A program made the position numbers and the translations under genes. Positions 9,422 to 20,760 of a DNA stretch of 64,000 nt are shown piece after piece (positions within the stretch are counted from its first letter, which is position 1; every line of letters starts with the position of its first letter). Source of the DNA: Phymatolithon calcareum (lineage: Eukaryota; Rhodophyta; Florideophyceae; Hapalidiales). The stretch is from positions 186,001-250,000 of the forward strand of contig OZ345384.1 of NCBI GenBank assembly GCA_977006965.1, written 5' to 3'. The notes beneath the pieces are model-generated. The model ran no database searches, had not been told where the DNA came from, and saw nothing but the letters and a program-made list of their open reading frames with translations.

Positions 9422-10190
9422 TCAAAAGTAGATAGGCCGAAAACATGCAAGGTGTATTGCAGAGCTCTGTGACTTGATTTCTTTCTCCTCATTTGGACCA
9501 TTGTTTTTCTTTTTTCTAGGCCAGAAAATTCTAGCACTTGGAGAGAAAAAGTCGACGACGCAACTGCTTCTTGTCGTAATACGGAAAAGAACAAAGGTTT
9601 CGCCAAAAACGGTCTCCGTGGCATCATCGTCCAGTTGAAACTCAAAGTCTTCGCTGAAGCGACGGCTGATGAACCCAATTACCGTATCCATGGCATGCGC
9701 GCTAGATTTGGAATCGGTCTCGTACTTGGTAGGATTTTGAGAAAGATGTTCGAGCGGGACGATACAGTTCTGTAAATAGAACCCTAAGCGCGGAGCTCCA
9801 ATATACTGCGGGCGAACGTCATTGTGTGAGTCTTCGTAAGAAATCAACGGTGCCCCATTGCACAATGAGAATTGCTTTGCGCCGCCTCCAATACTTGACA
9901 AAGCATGGAGCTATAATCAAGAGCCATGTGCTGTACAGAAAGTGGACGCACAGCAGCAAATTGCTCGGAATGTTGGTATTGACGATACAGCACATCGCAG
10001 TGGAAGCGACGGACATACCCACAACCAAACGCGTGTACAAGACGAGAAACGCAAATTAAAGAGTCATTTGCGGACCAAAGTAGTCATTCAATCGAGTTAA
10101 ACTGGACCAATATTATGGATCCCATTAATGCTCGAAAACTTCCTGCTGCACCAACGCCTTCTGCGATAATGAACGGTATACGCATCTGTG
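9422..10190 (-). pseudogene. Anoctamin-like fragment, left arm of inverted repeat
   Basis: Same module as at 4650-5335. The minus strand reads the DAYA/EHW region, hydrophobic runs, KYWRRRKAILIVQWGT, then after a frame change YEDSHNDVRPQYIGAPRLGF and an acidic stretch ending GFISRRFSED. The WGT after the YWRRR motif matches the anoctamin YRWG position. Frameshifts are present. Paralogue in tract b: 53288-54060. Confidence 0.6.
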
Positions 10191-12395
10191 AGAGTCCCAA
10201 CATGCATTAGATGTTACATATAAATGCTAGCACCTCAATCGATGGGGTGGCAATTAAAACCATTGGGGAAGGGTTTTAGCTGCGAGTGCTCATGGAATAG
10301 AAAAGTACTGTACTAGGAAAGTTTATTTTCGCATATAATTTTTGAAAATATAGAAATACATTTTCTTTTCATCCGGACATTATATGACATATATACGTAG
10401 ATATAGGTCCCGATGAGAAATCTTGCCCGAAGTTTGGACCATTTTCGATATCATATATCATATGTGAAAATGTTCTACCTTCACAGAAAATTTAAAAAAA
10501 TTGGGACGACATTTTGCAAGTGTCAGATATCCTTCTGCTCATCGAGACAGGTTTAATAAATCTTGTCCGGATGAGATTAACAGAATAAGACATTCTCATG
10601 GATATCGATCTCATTTGCTGTCATTCATCGCGTACCGCATCTGAGGGTACGATAGCACGAGCCAGGGTACGACTCCTTCAATCATCTATGCAGCGCCGTC
10701 GGCGACTGTACGAGAACTGCGCGACGCCGGGATTGCCTACTCACCATCATGGATGTCCTCTCTCCCTTTCATTTTTGGTGCATGCCGCACTGTGTGAGGG
10801 TACGAGACGAGAACGTGCGGAAGATTGCGGCATTGAGCCAGCTCAATCGGCGATTCGGCGGCAGCTATTTCAAGTTCGAGGATGGGCGTTCGCGCTGTTA
10901 TGTCAATCATGCATATCATGGACACTACACTCCGGCGGAGGGATTAAGGATGACTTGCTTGGGAGCACTGCTCCATAGGGTCTTGCCATTGATGTTGATA
11001 ACCTGCTGTACGAGGATGTTTTGAGGGATACGTATTCTGTTCACGATCGCGCTGTGCGTGAGATGTTACTGCGACGTGTGGTTTATGAGCGGTGGTGGGA
11101 TCCGTTCCAACGGATTAGTTTCACGAGGTTGAAGGAGTACCTTGGGAGTCGAATGGCGAATTACTTTGCGTTTCTCGGCTTTAATATGCGTATGCTCGTT
11201 GTTATTTCGGTATTCTCGCTCGCGGTGCACTATGTTTTCAATTCTACTATGCGTCATATTCTAGTGCCGCTCATGCGGTTTATGTAGAGACGCACCAAAA
11301 ATGACGGACAGAGAGCACATCCGCAATGGTGAGTAGGAAATCCCGGCGTCCCGCAGTTCTCGTACAGTCCCCGACTGCGCCGCACAGATGATTGAAGGAG
11401 TCGTCCCCTGGCTCGTGCTATCGTACCCTCAGATGCGGTACAAGATGAATAACAGCAAATGTGATCGATTTCCATGAGAAAGTCTTATTCTGTTAATCTC
11501 ATCGGGACAAGATTTATTAAACCTGTCTCGATGAGCAGAAGGATATCTGACACTTGCAAAATGTCCCGCGCTCGACGAACTGCTCCTTTTTAGCAAGAAA
11601 ATTATCGAAAGCATGGAATTCGAAGAAGAGCTCTACTAGGAAGACAAATCAAGTCAAGTAGTAGCTACCAGAAGGTAGCCTAATGAAAGCCATTTCCGCA
11701 CGTTCGCAAGAAACTGATAGGCTTCAAAATAAAACAATACTTAAAAAAACTTGCATAATGTCGTCCCAATTTGTTAATTTTTTGTGAAGGTAGAACCTTT
11801 TCACATATGGTATCGAAAATGGTCCAAATTTCGGGCGAGATTTCTCATCGGGACGAAAATCTACGTATATATGTCATACAATGTCCCGATGAGAAGAAAG
11901 TGTATTTCTATATTCTCAAAAATTAGATGTGGAAAAAAAACTTTCCTGGTCTTTTTTGTTCCATGAGCACTCGCAGCTGCAAAGCCTACCCCAGTGGTTG
12001 CAACTGCTACCGTATCGATTTGAGTGCTGGCATTGATGTGTAGCATCTAATTAATGTTGGGGTTCTCACTGATGCGTATGCCTTTCATGGTCGTGTTTTG
12101 CGGAAGGCGTTGCTGCAGCAGGACATTTTCGAGCATTGATGGGATCCTCCATATCGGCCCAGTTTAAATCGATTGAATGAATACTTTGGCCCACGAATGA
12201 CGCTTTAATTTGCGTTTCTCGTCTTGTACATGCTTTTGTTTCCGTCGCTTCCATTTCAATGTGCTGTGTCGTCAATACTGACATTCCGAGAAATTTGTTG
12301 TTGTGCGTCAACTTTCTGCACAGCACAGGGATCTTGTTGTTGGACTCCATGCTTTGTCACGTATTGGAGGCGGCGCAACGCAATTCTCGGATGGT
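9850..12395. repeat. Large inverted repeat, arms 9850-10795 and 11286-12395
   Basis: The right arm is the reverse complement of the left with moderate divergence over roughly 950-1100 bp. Recognisable pairs include the CCTACTCACCAT segment near the loop, the TCCCGATGAGAA segment, the anoctamin YWRRR region and the GCTCGAAAA segment. The loop (10796-11285) holds an anoctamin segment on the plus strand. In tract b the inner arms and loop are missing and a Crypton-like element sits there. Confidence 0.85.
10830..11290 (+). pseudogene. Anoctamin-like fragment, best-preserved N-terminal membrane region
   Basis: One frame reads YTPAEGLRM (anoctamins: FT.AERLR), and after one shift near 10975 another reads LAIDVDNLLYEDVL, DTYSVHDR, VVYERWWDPF and LKEYLGSRMANYFAFLGFNMRMLVV. 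This order (AER motif, short linker, YPLHD, R..LYE.W, YFG...YFAWLGFYT) is that of anoctamins just before and into the first transmembrane helix. The fragment ends at the inverted-repeat arm. A sister copy at 26930-27440 keeps the same order and continues further. Confidence 0.7.
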
Positions 12396-12420
12396 GGACA
12401 AGACGTCACTACAATTTTTC
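12030..12420 (+). pseudogene. Anoctamin-like fragment, right arm of inverted repeat
   Basis: The frame reads VLTDAYAFHGR, a stop in the EHWD position, NEYFGPRMTL, then hydrophobic runs and VTYWRRRNAILGWW. YFGPRM is close to the anoctamin YFG signature, and the YWRRRNAIL to WKRR.A.L. It continues without a clear break into the block at 12395-13150, which suggests that block is the decayed next part of the gene. Confidence 0.6.
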
Positions 12421-13162
12421 AATGAGCTTTTTAAACAACGCATGTGCGAGATTGTGAAACTCTACAACGTAGTGCTTGAGGGCGTGTTCCTAGTCACGGA
12501 GAACAGGCTCCTGAGGTGGTATTTTATTAGATATATGGTCCATCAGCAACTGTATGGATAGAAAGCGCGCAAGTTTGACGATGAAGTGCGCTTCGAAGTC
12601 TTCCACGTACGCAATTTCCATCTGTGGGAGAAGACGTCGCCAACAGGGTGAGGAAACTGGAGGAAATGTCGGTATTCGAGCTCTCCCTCCTACATTCGGT
12701 AGCAGCCAATGTCCAATCGAAACCTTAAGTCGCTATCAATACAGAAACAATGTAACCGCTGAGCTCCAACAGATACTTTCCAATTAGAGAAGCAATTGCA
12801 AAAAAGGAGAGTTTGAGTTACAAAAGATTGTCTTATTTCCAACAAAGAAATCGCGTGAAATACCGTCATAGCAACAAAGGCGATGCTGTGGAGAGTCATA
12901 ACGAATTCATCTGTCTCCAAATAGGACGCATGTCTTGTTCTGAATGAATTGCAGCAAAATTGGCTTTGAGAACTCTAGAACATTTCCAAAATTCTTCACA
13001 CAAGACTGTTTCCGCATGCCTTTGTACTCAACACTCGTTAAGTGCTCCCCGTTTCAATATAATAGGTTTCCATTAATCATGATCAAAGTGGATTGCTAAG
13101 CAGATTCGCCGTATCGATAAAATGATCTCTGTGCTGAAATAGTATTTCTCAAATTTGAGAAG
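12395..13162 (+). repeat. Degenerate repeat block, copy 2 of 3
   Basis: Homologous to 1-770 (inverted) and 41765-42280. An open stretch 12395-12560 (LQFFNELFKQRM, LEGVFLVTENR) is followed by a stop and then RFEVFHVRNFHLWEK. A TEN followed by F.VF...NF would fit the anoctamin LT.WEN and F.F.FVN.Y motifs, but the match is weak. No intact gene. Confidence 0.5.
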
Positions 13163-13333
13163 TTTTTTTTAAGTTTGGAATTTTATTAAACGCCCTCAGC
13201 AACAGTCATGAGACTGTAAGGGAGATGCGTTTCAGTTGCTACTTCCCTTGTAGCCCCGTTACTATGGCCGGATGCACGCAGGCCTATTTCAATTTAGAGT
13301 CGCTGCCCTAGCAGCAAAAACCCTCTCATCGGG
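13163..13333 (-). mobile_element. LINE 3' end, very short 5'-truncated copy
   Basis: On the minus strand this is about 165 bp ending in a run of A (TTTTTTTT at 13165-13172 on the plus strand). It matches the 3' untranslated region of LINE C at 19171-19330, including ATTAAACGCCCTCAG and CAAAAACCCTCTC. I could not find a convincing target duplication. Confidence 0.65.
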
Positions 13334-13526
13334 AAACATTCCACTGGAAAAAATGGACCTTTCAAAGTTGTTGCCCACTTGAATTACTGTGCATGATGGT
13401 TTATTGAACTGACATCGTTCCAATATACTGCAAAGCGGAACGCTGACATAAACTTTCATTGAATACGTAAATGCATTTCTTTTCAATCACATGCCCGGTA
13501 CTGAGCGTCGAAAATAGATATAAGAG

Positions 13527-13988
13527 ATGAGGGGACAATCAAGAAGACTTGAGAGAGGAAACTGGATGAATGCTGGTAATGATCGAAGTGAAATTCAGAA
13601 GCAAAAGGAAGCCATTGACTCCAGAACACGAAAGCTTTCCTGTACTTACACAAAAGTATATCCAAGGGATTCGCAAGGCGGGCATACGATTTCTTTAGTG
13701 TATTTCTTTATTTTACCGAGTTTTCCACTAATCTTAGGAATACGAATTGTAGGGTACCGGCTCCTAATTTTCTCATTGCGAGTAACCCCAGTCGTGTGTT
13801 CAAGTTCGAACCGACTCCTAACTTTCTCATTTCGAGTACCTCTAGCCTGTCTCAATATCAACTCGAAACTGAAATTTCGCGACACTGAGCATGCGTGCAG
13901 CAGCTTCTCCAGTCTGAAGAACTATTTGCGACGAAAATTCTGTCGTCGGCGAGAATGGTCAGGCGCATACTCCTTAGTTCCAACTTAA
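13527..13988 (+). pseudogene. Repeat-encoded small membrane protein, left-arm copy
   Basis: Starts MRGQSRRLERGN after a TATA-like sequence (GATATAAGAG), followed by SEIQKQKEAID and a hydrophobic run VYFFILPSFPLILGIRIVG. It then diverges from the other copies after YRL, where the GTAACCCC stretch begins. See 6200-6541 and 42553-42981. Confidence 0.3.
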
Positions 13989-16100
13989 ATGGAAGTACAT
14001 GAGACTATCCAGATTTATCTTGTGTTGCGAAGTGCCGTGAATATCCGCGATAGGAATGCGTGAAAATGGGTTAAATCTATGATACCGGAACGTTTAATTC
14101 TGCGGGACTACACCTGCTTCGCGCATTGAGAAGGTGCTTTGAAGGTGAAGCGCCAATACGGTTGGTCTAGCAAATAACGTGAGACTGCTTGTCATATGCG
14201 GTGTTTGCTCTTCGCTTCTTAACAATGTATTCGAGAGACAGTCGAAAGACATGATTTTGAGCAGGTTCGAGTGTTTGGGCAAATATTTTGGAACTTGTCA
14301 CTCGTTCTACAGCAAGAGTGAGTCCCTGCGCGATCTCCGTTTCAAAGCGGGAGCTAATGTCGGGCATATGAAAATGCACATTCCTCGACATTGAAGGATA
14401 GCAGCGCACCCCTGGGATCTACTCAGATAGCACCTACTCGTCATGCCAAGCGTTGGGCAGCCTGCAAAAACTAACAGATCTAGTAACATTGACTTATTGT
14501 AGATCGCGGGACTATATCATTTGCCGAAATATCGTTAGCGTTGGTCCGCACAAGTCTCAAGCCCATCTATGTTGCTTGTTGTACAAGCTGTATGAGAAGA
14601 CTCTCTCTGCTCCCCCGTTTGTCGCTACCACGAATACGTACCTTCATCTCGGCTTCGTCGCAGGAGCATTTCATGTGCGAAAAATGCGTCCGCAAACAAG
14701 CAAGCTCCAGCCTCGCCACCGTTCTCGTTCTCCTACTTACCTTGAGCTCCTCACACGCGAACTGCGCGTGCGTGAGCATCGAGGTCCCATCTCATCATTG
14801 TTTTCTCCTTTTCTCTTTCCTTGTCGCCGCAAGATTTACCGGCCAGTACTCTATACATTCTCCGTCGCTTACCGTGAGCCGTGTTAGTTTTTTAATCTAT
14901 CTGACCTCCCCGTATGGGTGTCCGCTTACTTGCCCATGGTGGGTCATCTTCAATCTACTGTGTTGCCCCTGTTTTGTACTTAGGCTCATCGACCCACAAG
15001 TATTATCCATCGACTGTCGACCATCGAGTATCTACGATGGACTATCGATATCGACCAACGACGAAGTAAACATCTTCATTCAACCTACATATCTGAGCTG
15101 TCATTGTTGGACGACGCTTATCCGGCCATTCCCATCGCGGCCCCTTCCATGACCGGTTCTACACTTATCCAATTTTATCCCTCCGTGTCGCACTGGATCA
15201 CCGTACCCGGCAACACGAGAAATTTTGGAATCTGTGGAGACATGAGCATTCGTTTGGATAGAGACATCCGAGCCGAAAACTTTGCTAAGGTCAGCGCGAA
15301 AGGTGACAAAAACATTAACGAATAAACACCGATACTTCATCTCGACCATCGTTGTCATAGCCATGCTATAGCGTCCATTAACATAGCGCCATGATGATGA
15401 TTACCGCCGGGTTCTCGACACTAGTATTCGTGATAGATGACTTGTGGGCTGACGTTTCAACACAGATGAAAAGAGAGCGCCCACAAAGAATTAGCTTGTC
15501 TCGAAAATCTTGGTGGTACAATACGGCGAAACCTGTTCGAAACATCTCCGTCGTCCGGTACAGTCACCAGCGGTAAACTTCTCACTGGGTGTGTTATGAA
15601 GTACAATTCATCAACCATGAGAGTCCTCACCATCCGTGGTGGATAACTCATTGGTTGAGTTGTTAGTACCCTCTTCATTAATTCCACATGCATACTTTAC
15701 CTACCGCCGGCATGGGCGACAACTCTACCACCGAACCTGCCACGAAGAGACCAACTTGTCCTTGCTGCTGCCGCGGATTGACTTCGTCTACACGCTTGCC
15801 GGCGAAGGCGATGACGACAATACGCAAGGATCGTCACCGCTTTGCAATGATTCGCAAAATCCCAAAATCCCATCGTGACATAAGGGCGATAGCGGTTACA
15901 GCATCTGCTGACGCCTGCATTCGCAACGATATTCGTAACCGCAACAAGATGATTGCCGTCATGGACGAGCATACGAAAGCACGTGGTACACTTCGGCATT
16001 TGATATATGTTTATCTAAACGTCCTAAAGGATGAAAACGCTGGCGACATTGGGGACAAGGTCATTTTCAAGAACTGGTTCGTATCGACATTGATCGTACG
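13891..16100. other. Unassigned interval, no supported gene
   Basis: Several frames of 60-200 codons exist on both strands (the longest is 14541-15152 plus), but none shows a domain I recognise and none recurs elsewhere in the window. An 80-codon minus frame (14167-14409) and the 139-codon plus frame (15688-16107) are open without support. The segment near 15770-15840 (GCCGGCGAAGGCGA) matches 43060-43110, tying it to the foldback family interior. Confidence 0.5.
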
Positions 16101-16329
16101 CTTATAGAAGAAGTGAAAGTTTTTTATTTAAAAGTTACCAATGCATCTGCAAACGCTTGGGGCATCTTTGTGAAGGCCATTGGGCCACAAGCAGGGTCTA
16201 TCGTTCTTACATGTTAGCGTGGTCGATTTCGACGCGATCTAGCGGAAATACCAAATCCTACCTCTGGCTTAGAGCCTCGAGGGGGAAAATATTCTACTGT
16301 CTTGAGTTGCGGGTTTCAGGTTCCGAGAG

Positions 16330-17030
16330 CAGCCTTGGCCGTCTGATACATAGCAAGGATTTCGTCGAGTGCCCTCCTTGTAAAAGCACTCTTCTTCATT
16401 TGACAGCTTGTCTTTTGATAGGCCTCACTTGAGATCTTTGATAGCATCCTTTCCAGTTTGTCCAGCTAGGTCTATGAGCTCGGAGAGGCTCATAGGCGGG
16501 AACATTCCAAATGCACATTTAATAGCCAGGGTCCTGTACTTCCTTGACTTGAAGCACAAGTGTGGTGGCAGCGTGGTCTTAATACTCGGGATGGGGCATT
16601 TTTTGCCATTTTCCACTTTCGTGGCGGCTTCCAGGATGTTTTGTCTTTGTTATTGCTTGATGTTTGTGCGAGGCGTAGTTTCATACGCCGCTCTGAAGAG
16701 GTGAGGCTTTACTTTGGCGTGGGTTACGTCCAGATTTGCGTTCTCAATCTCCTTCGGGTGTTGCACCTGTGTCGGTTTTGACTACAGATTTTCGGCGTGC
16801 CTCATTAGTCTTCGTACAAACAATCTTGCAAGTATGTCCCTTCTGTACTTCTGCTTCACAATACGGCACATCGCTCCGTTTCTTTCCGCACTCCTTCTGC
16901 CCGGTTTCCCAAATATTTGGCAGAAGAACATCGACTCCACCTTTTTGATCTCAATCTCTACTTTGGGTGTCCATGGTGTCAGATGTACTGCATACTCCCA
17001 CCTCGACTTCACAAGAGACTTGTACAACCT
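16330..17030 (-). pseudogene. LINE B reverse-transcriptase C-terminal remnant
   Basis: The minus strand reads SRWEYAVHLTPWTPKV (LINE D has PRWEYAMHLTPWTENV), a basic stretch, and after frame changes LAIKCAFGMFPP and a C-terminal tail ending near 16330. This is the part of a non-LTR reverse transcriptase after the palm plus a C-terminal tail common to the LINEs here. The catalytic palm is absent. A T-rich run near 16114-16124 might mark the 3' poly(A) end, but the evidence is weak. Confidence 0.7.
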
Positions 17031-17066
17031 GATTTACCTCTACGGGTGCACTCCGTGCCTACGCTT

Positions 17067-17390
17067 CTACACATCTTTAGTAATTTCAAGATTCTCCTGA
17101 AATATAGCCCTTTCCTTCACAGAAATTTCATCCACATTTTGGTGGATATACAAGGCAGTAGCGACTTTCAGCACGTAGCTTAGCAATCGGATCCTTGGAA
17201 CTTGAACTCCAGAATGAAACAGTACCTGGAGAAAGATACGGTAAAACTCCTTTCCTTCCGTTTGGACGATTGCCTTATCCATTAGGATGTCGGGTGGAAA
17301 CGCATCCTCGAGATATAACAGGAAGTCCTCTGCAGAAACCAGACTATCATTCTCGATTTCACTCAACATATTTGTGTATGCACCGTTCAC
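17067..17390 (-). CDS. Hypothetical ORF next to LINE B
   Basis: An open frame of 107 codons; the first in-frame ATG is at about 17369. It is mildly acidic, with leucine-rich amphipathic stretches (AEDFLLYLEDAFPP, IFLQVLFHSGVQV). It lies immediately upstream of LINE B coding remnants, in the same orientation, so it could be part of that element. I recognise no domain, and it occurs once in the window. Confidence 0.3.
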   Translation of the reverse strand: MNGAYTNMLSEIENDSLVSAEDFLLYLEDAFPPDILMDKAIVQTEGKEFYRIFLQVLFHSGVQVPRIRLLSYVLKVATALYIHQNVDEISVKERAIFQENLEITKDV

Positions 17391-17715
17391 CTTCTACATT
17401 CATCTCCGGCTGCAGATTCTTTCACTCTTTCGTTGATTACTTCACTCAACCCTTCTTTCTTCTTGTCCGAAGTCACCATCTTTAATAGCATCCAAGACCA
17501 GACAAAACCAAAATTCGAACTTAGTTATAACTGTTGCGAAGTTTGAGTTTCGAGTTTGATATTGAGACAAGCTAGGGGTACTCGAAATTAGAAACTTAGG
17601 AGTCGGTTCAAACTTGAACAAACGACTGGGGTTACTCGCAATGAGTCACTTAGGAGCCGGTATGTCCTCGTCGAGGTTTAAGGTCAAGGCCCTTATCCCT
17701 TGGTATCGTTTTCAA

Positions 17716-18061
17716 TCAAACTTCGATGGTTGTTTTCCTACTTGCTTGCCGAAATCCATCGACGGATGAGTTCCTCGACTTTAAAATGTTCTTGGAAGAG
17801 CACAAAAAATCATAATATCGCCTATGCTTACATGCTGCTCCAATTCTGTACCCTACAATTAGTATTCCTAAGATTAGTGGTAAACTCGGTAAAACAAAGA
17901 AATACACTAAAGAAATCGTATGCCCGCCTTGCGAATTCCTTGGATATAGTTTCGTGTAAGTACAGGAAAGCTTTCGTGTTCTTTTGCTTCTGAATTTCAT
18001 TTCGATCATTACTAGCATTCATCCTGTTTCCTCTCTCAAGTCTTCTTGATTGTCCCCTCAT
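17716..18061 (-). pseudogene. Repeat-encoded small membrane protein, right-arm copy
   Basis: Starts MRGQSRRLERGNRMN like the other copies, but a deletion after IEIQKQK-like sequence removes the middle and shifts the frame, so the hydrophobic run lies in another frame. Confidence 0.3.
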
Positions 18062-18420
18062 CCCTTATATCTATTTTCGACACTCAGTGCCGGGCATGTG
18101 ATTAAAAAAAATGCATTTACGTATTCAATGAAAATCTATGTTAGCCTTCCGCTTACCAGTATATTAGAACGATGCCAGTTCAATAGAGCACCATGCACAG
18201 TAATTCAAGTGAGCAACAACTTTGAAAGGTCCATTTTTTCGAGGGGACTGTTTCCTACTGTATTCTATGTTTTGAAAGGCCTCGGAAAGGTGACAGTATA
18301 CGCAATTTGCCTTGCCCGTTTATTCGTATGACTGCCGTGCTTTAGAAAGATTGCAATAAAAAAGTATATACAATTAGGAGCGGTTCTCTAGAGTTTTTCG
18401 GAGTGAATTTTAACCATCCT

Positions 18421-18919
18421 CTCCTTGTAGCTTTCCAATTAAAAAATTATGACCAGCATTTAGTCCTCTTCTTCTTCCCCTACTAGTTGGCCCACTTCAA
18501 CTCATCAAACTCGCCCCAGTCCAATTCCTCCAATCTCGACAACTCTTTTCCTTGTGGTTCCTTTACACATACAGGAAGAACACGTTTTGCTGGAGCTGCA
18601 AGGTCCGAGGCGATCAGGGTCTCCAATTTACAAACGCGGCCCTCAGTCTCTCATGCCCGATTAGTCATGGTAGCACGCTATGCATGTCCGCGCGCGAGCA
18701 TGTTTCTGGGAGTGACCGGCTTTTCTTCGCGACTCGTACAAGAAGAATGGCGACACAGCTCGAAGTCTCTGGTGGGGATCTGTAGACCATAGGACAAGAT
18801 AACATTAATATTGTGTACAATTTTGTTCATTCTTTTATGTGAACAAAACACAGATTTTGGAAGGAAATACTACCTCTTTCCATTATCACTGGAGAGAATT
18901 AATCAGGGATACGCGAACG
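18421..18919 (+). repeat. Foldback family outer arm, non-coding
   Basis: Matches 6890-7340, 29770-30259 and 43920-44376, including CTACTAGT.GGCCCACTTC and TGAACAAAACACAGAT. No gene seen. Confidence 0.6.
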
Positions 18920-20399
18920 CGGAGCGCAATACTGACAACCTCTCTTTCAAGCCGGATCCGTTGACTCAAAGCGGTCGATATTGAGTTCGCGAATTAGTTC
19001 GAAAGTATCTGTACACGGTTCTCTGCAGCCGTACGGCAGCGGGACGCGATCTCACGAAGGCAAGCGTTCTCTTCTGGCGTGAACGGCGTGGAGCGTGGAA
19101 ACAAAGTCCTAGAAGAACTCCAGGGCCCCTTTAAGAAAATATTCTCCCTACACTATCTCCTGCAAGCACTTTTTTTTGAATTTGGAATTTATTAAACGCC
19201 CTCAGTAACACTCATGAGACTGCAAGGGAGATGCGTTTCAGCAGCTACACTGTAGCTTCGATCATATATTCAAATACTTGTAACCCAGGTTAACTGCAGC
19301 CCTAGCTGCAAAAACCCTCTCCCGTAAAAGGGCGGAGGGAAAAGCTTGGGGTCCATTGATTAGATTTCCTCAATTGGCGCCTTGTCTATTCCATGTCGTC
19401 GTAAAAGACGATAGTGAAGAAGAGCAGCTTGTCTAGAGCATTTTCAGTGATTTCAATCTCCTCTTCGGTCAGTTGATATCTTCCGAGGAATTCTTCCGCG
19501 TTGCTCATGAGGACTGGTACAGTATCACCGAACTTGTCTCTGAGAAGTGATGTGCTCATTGGGGGGAACCGACCGAATGCCCACGTTACCGCTAATTGGT
19601 TGTGCCCTGTTTTCGGGAGTCAAATAATCGCCGGGGTGGACCCGGGCAGATCGTAGGGAATTTTTCTCTTTCTGTTGGACTCCGAGACGTCTCCTTCGTC
19701 TTTGAAGAGCAAGATCCTCAACGATTTTGCTGAAACTCCCTGTTTGAGGGAAGTCAGTGCCGTCTCGAATAGATCGTACTGTAGCATTGCCGATATGTCT
19801 CGACTAACCCATTGTAGTTCATCCACATCTCTTTCCTCAATTGGGACGGCCAGAAGGCTCCTTTTCTTTGATCTGGCTCGTTCCAGCATTTTGAGTGCTA
19901 ATACAAGTCTCCTGTTTTCGGCGTTGTGAATTCGGCAAAGAAGGCGAAGTCTGACATAGCGGTTTTTCGATACTGGATCGAATACTTGTGCGAAAAATGT
20001 TTTCTCCACTTCTGCGATAGCTGTCTGGACTCTCGGCGTCCATGGCGTCAGGTGCATTGCATACTCCCATCTTGGTTGTATCAACGCCTTGCATGTCTTC
20101 ACTGCTTTCACGGGGCTGAGTGCTCGCAACGACACACCCAGGGACCTCAGTTCCTGCAAGCACTGCGGCAGTGCCATCCCGAGAAAACAGTTGAACTTCT
20201 TCCCGTTGATGCACTTCAATTTGAGCTGCGAGCGCATATTTCGAACCACACAGCTAATGATCTTACTGCTCATGTCGAAATCGGGCGCGTTCTTCTTCCA
20301 GTCAAGAAGCACTTTGCGCTCTTCGCGTTTCGGGAAACATTCTTGCGTCTTCACAATGGTGAGCAAGGGTAAGAATACGAATATGATCTTATTCTTCAT
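18920..20399 (-). pseudogene. Secreted cysteine-containing protein, copy S4, split by LINE C
   Basis: The 5' part (20152-20399) starts at a true ATG and reads MKNKIIFVFLPLLTIV as a signal-like segment, then CFPKREERKVLLDW and the conserved cysteine motifs up to CLQE. LINE C (19171-20151) interrupts after CLQE. The 3' part (18920-19157) resumes with the TSD copy and reads, with damage, LPYGCREPC and DTFELIREL, ending with homology to the other copies. The insertion fuses the signal region in frame with LINE sequence, giving a 259-codon chimeric frame (19620-20399). The TATA equivalent upstream is altered (TACATAAC). Confidence 0.6.
19171..20151 (-). mobile_element. LINE C: 5'-truncated non-LTR retrotransposon with 13-bp target duplication
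   Basis: TCCTGCAAGCACT occurs at 19158-19170 and again at 20152-20164, flanking the insertion. The minus-strand 3' end carries a run of A next to the target duplication, the hallmark of target-primed reverse transcription. The coding part begins in the post-palm region (LRSLGVSLRAL, PRWEYAMHLTPWTPRV), continues through IPYDLPGSTPAII, one CGA-to-TGA stop, then LPKTGHNQLAVTWAFGRFPP and an acidic tail ending near 19386. The 3' untranslated part is 19178-19385. Confidence 0.85.
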
Positions 20400-20760
20400 T
20401 GTCTACTGAGAATTGATTTTGCGATGAAGATGCTGTCTCTTGGATGAGGTGCTGGTTGTACACTGGAAGTGGCAGGCTTTGTTCCGTTATGTAGCGGTGC
20501 ATGGCGTCGAAGCAGGTCAGTTTCGCACCGGTGTTTACCTACAGAGACACAAATTATTTAGTGGGGTCGTAACTTGCCGAAAATTAGCTCCAAGCTGCAC
20601 ATCCAGCGCCAAGGAGGATCTTGTCCCGCATTTCAATGCTCATTTTGAAGCCGATTAACTGTCAGGGCGAGAATGGGGCTTCCCAGTCATGGAATGAAGT
20701 GTCGATCATCGAACGTCTATTCCAGAATGACTCTGAATCGGACTGCGCCCGCCGTTTGCA
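20400..20760 (+). repeat. Secreted-gene upstream flank, copy of 7833-8200
   Basis: Matches the upstream flank of S1 and S3 up to the CGGACTGCGCCC segment, then diverges. It includes the promoter region of S4. No other gene. Confidence 0.6.

Larger units (their letters stand above)
13334..18420. repeat. Second large inverted repeat, arms 13334-13890 and 17525-18265
   Basis: The arms are reverse-complement copies of the foldback family, including the small membrane-protein frame start, the TATA sequence before it, and an outer GTAACCCCAGTCGT stretch. The 3.6-kb interior holds a LINE B remnant and unassigned sequence. The right arm has an extra ~170 bp foldback core (about 17690-17850) absent from the left. 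Confidence 0.75.

Noticed and set aside
14541-15152. 203-codon plus-strand gene
   Set aside because: Hydrophobic patches but no conserved domain, an overlapping minus-strand frame, and no second copy in a window where nearly everything else recurs.
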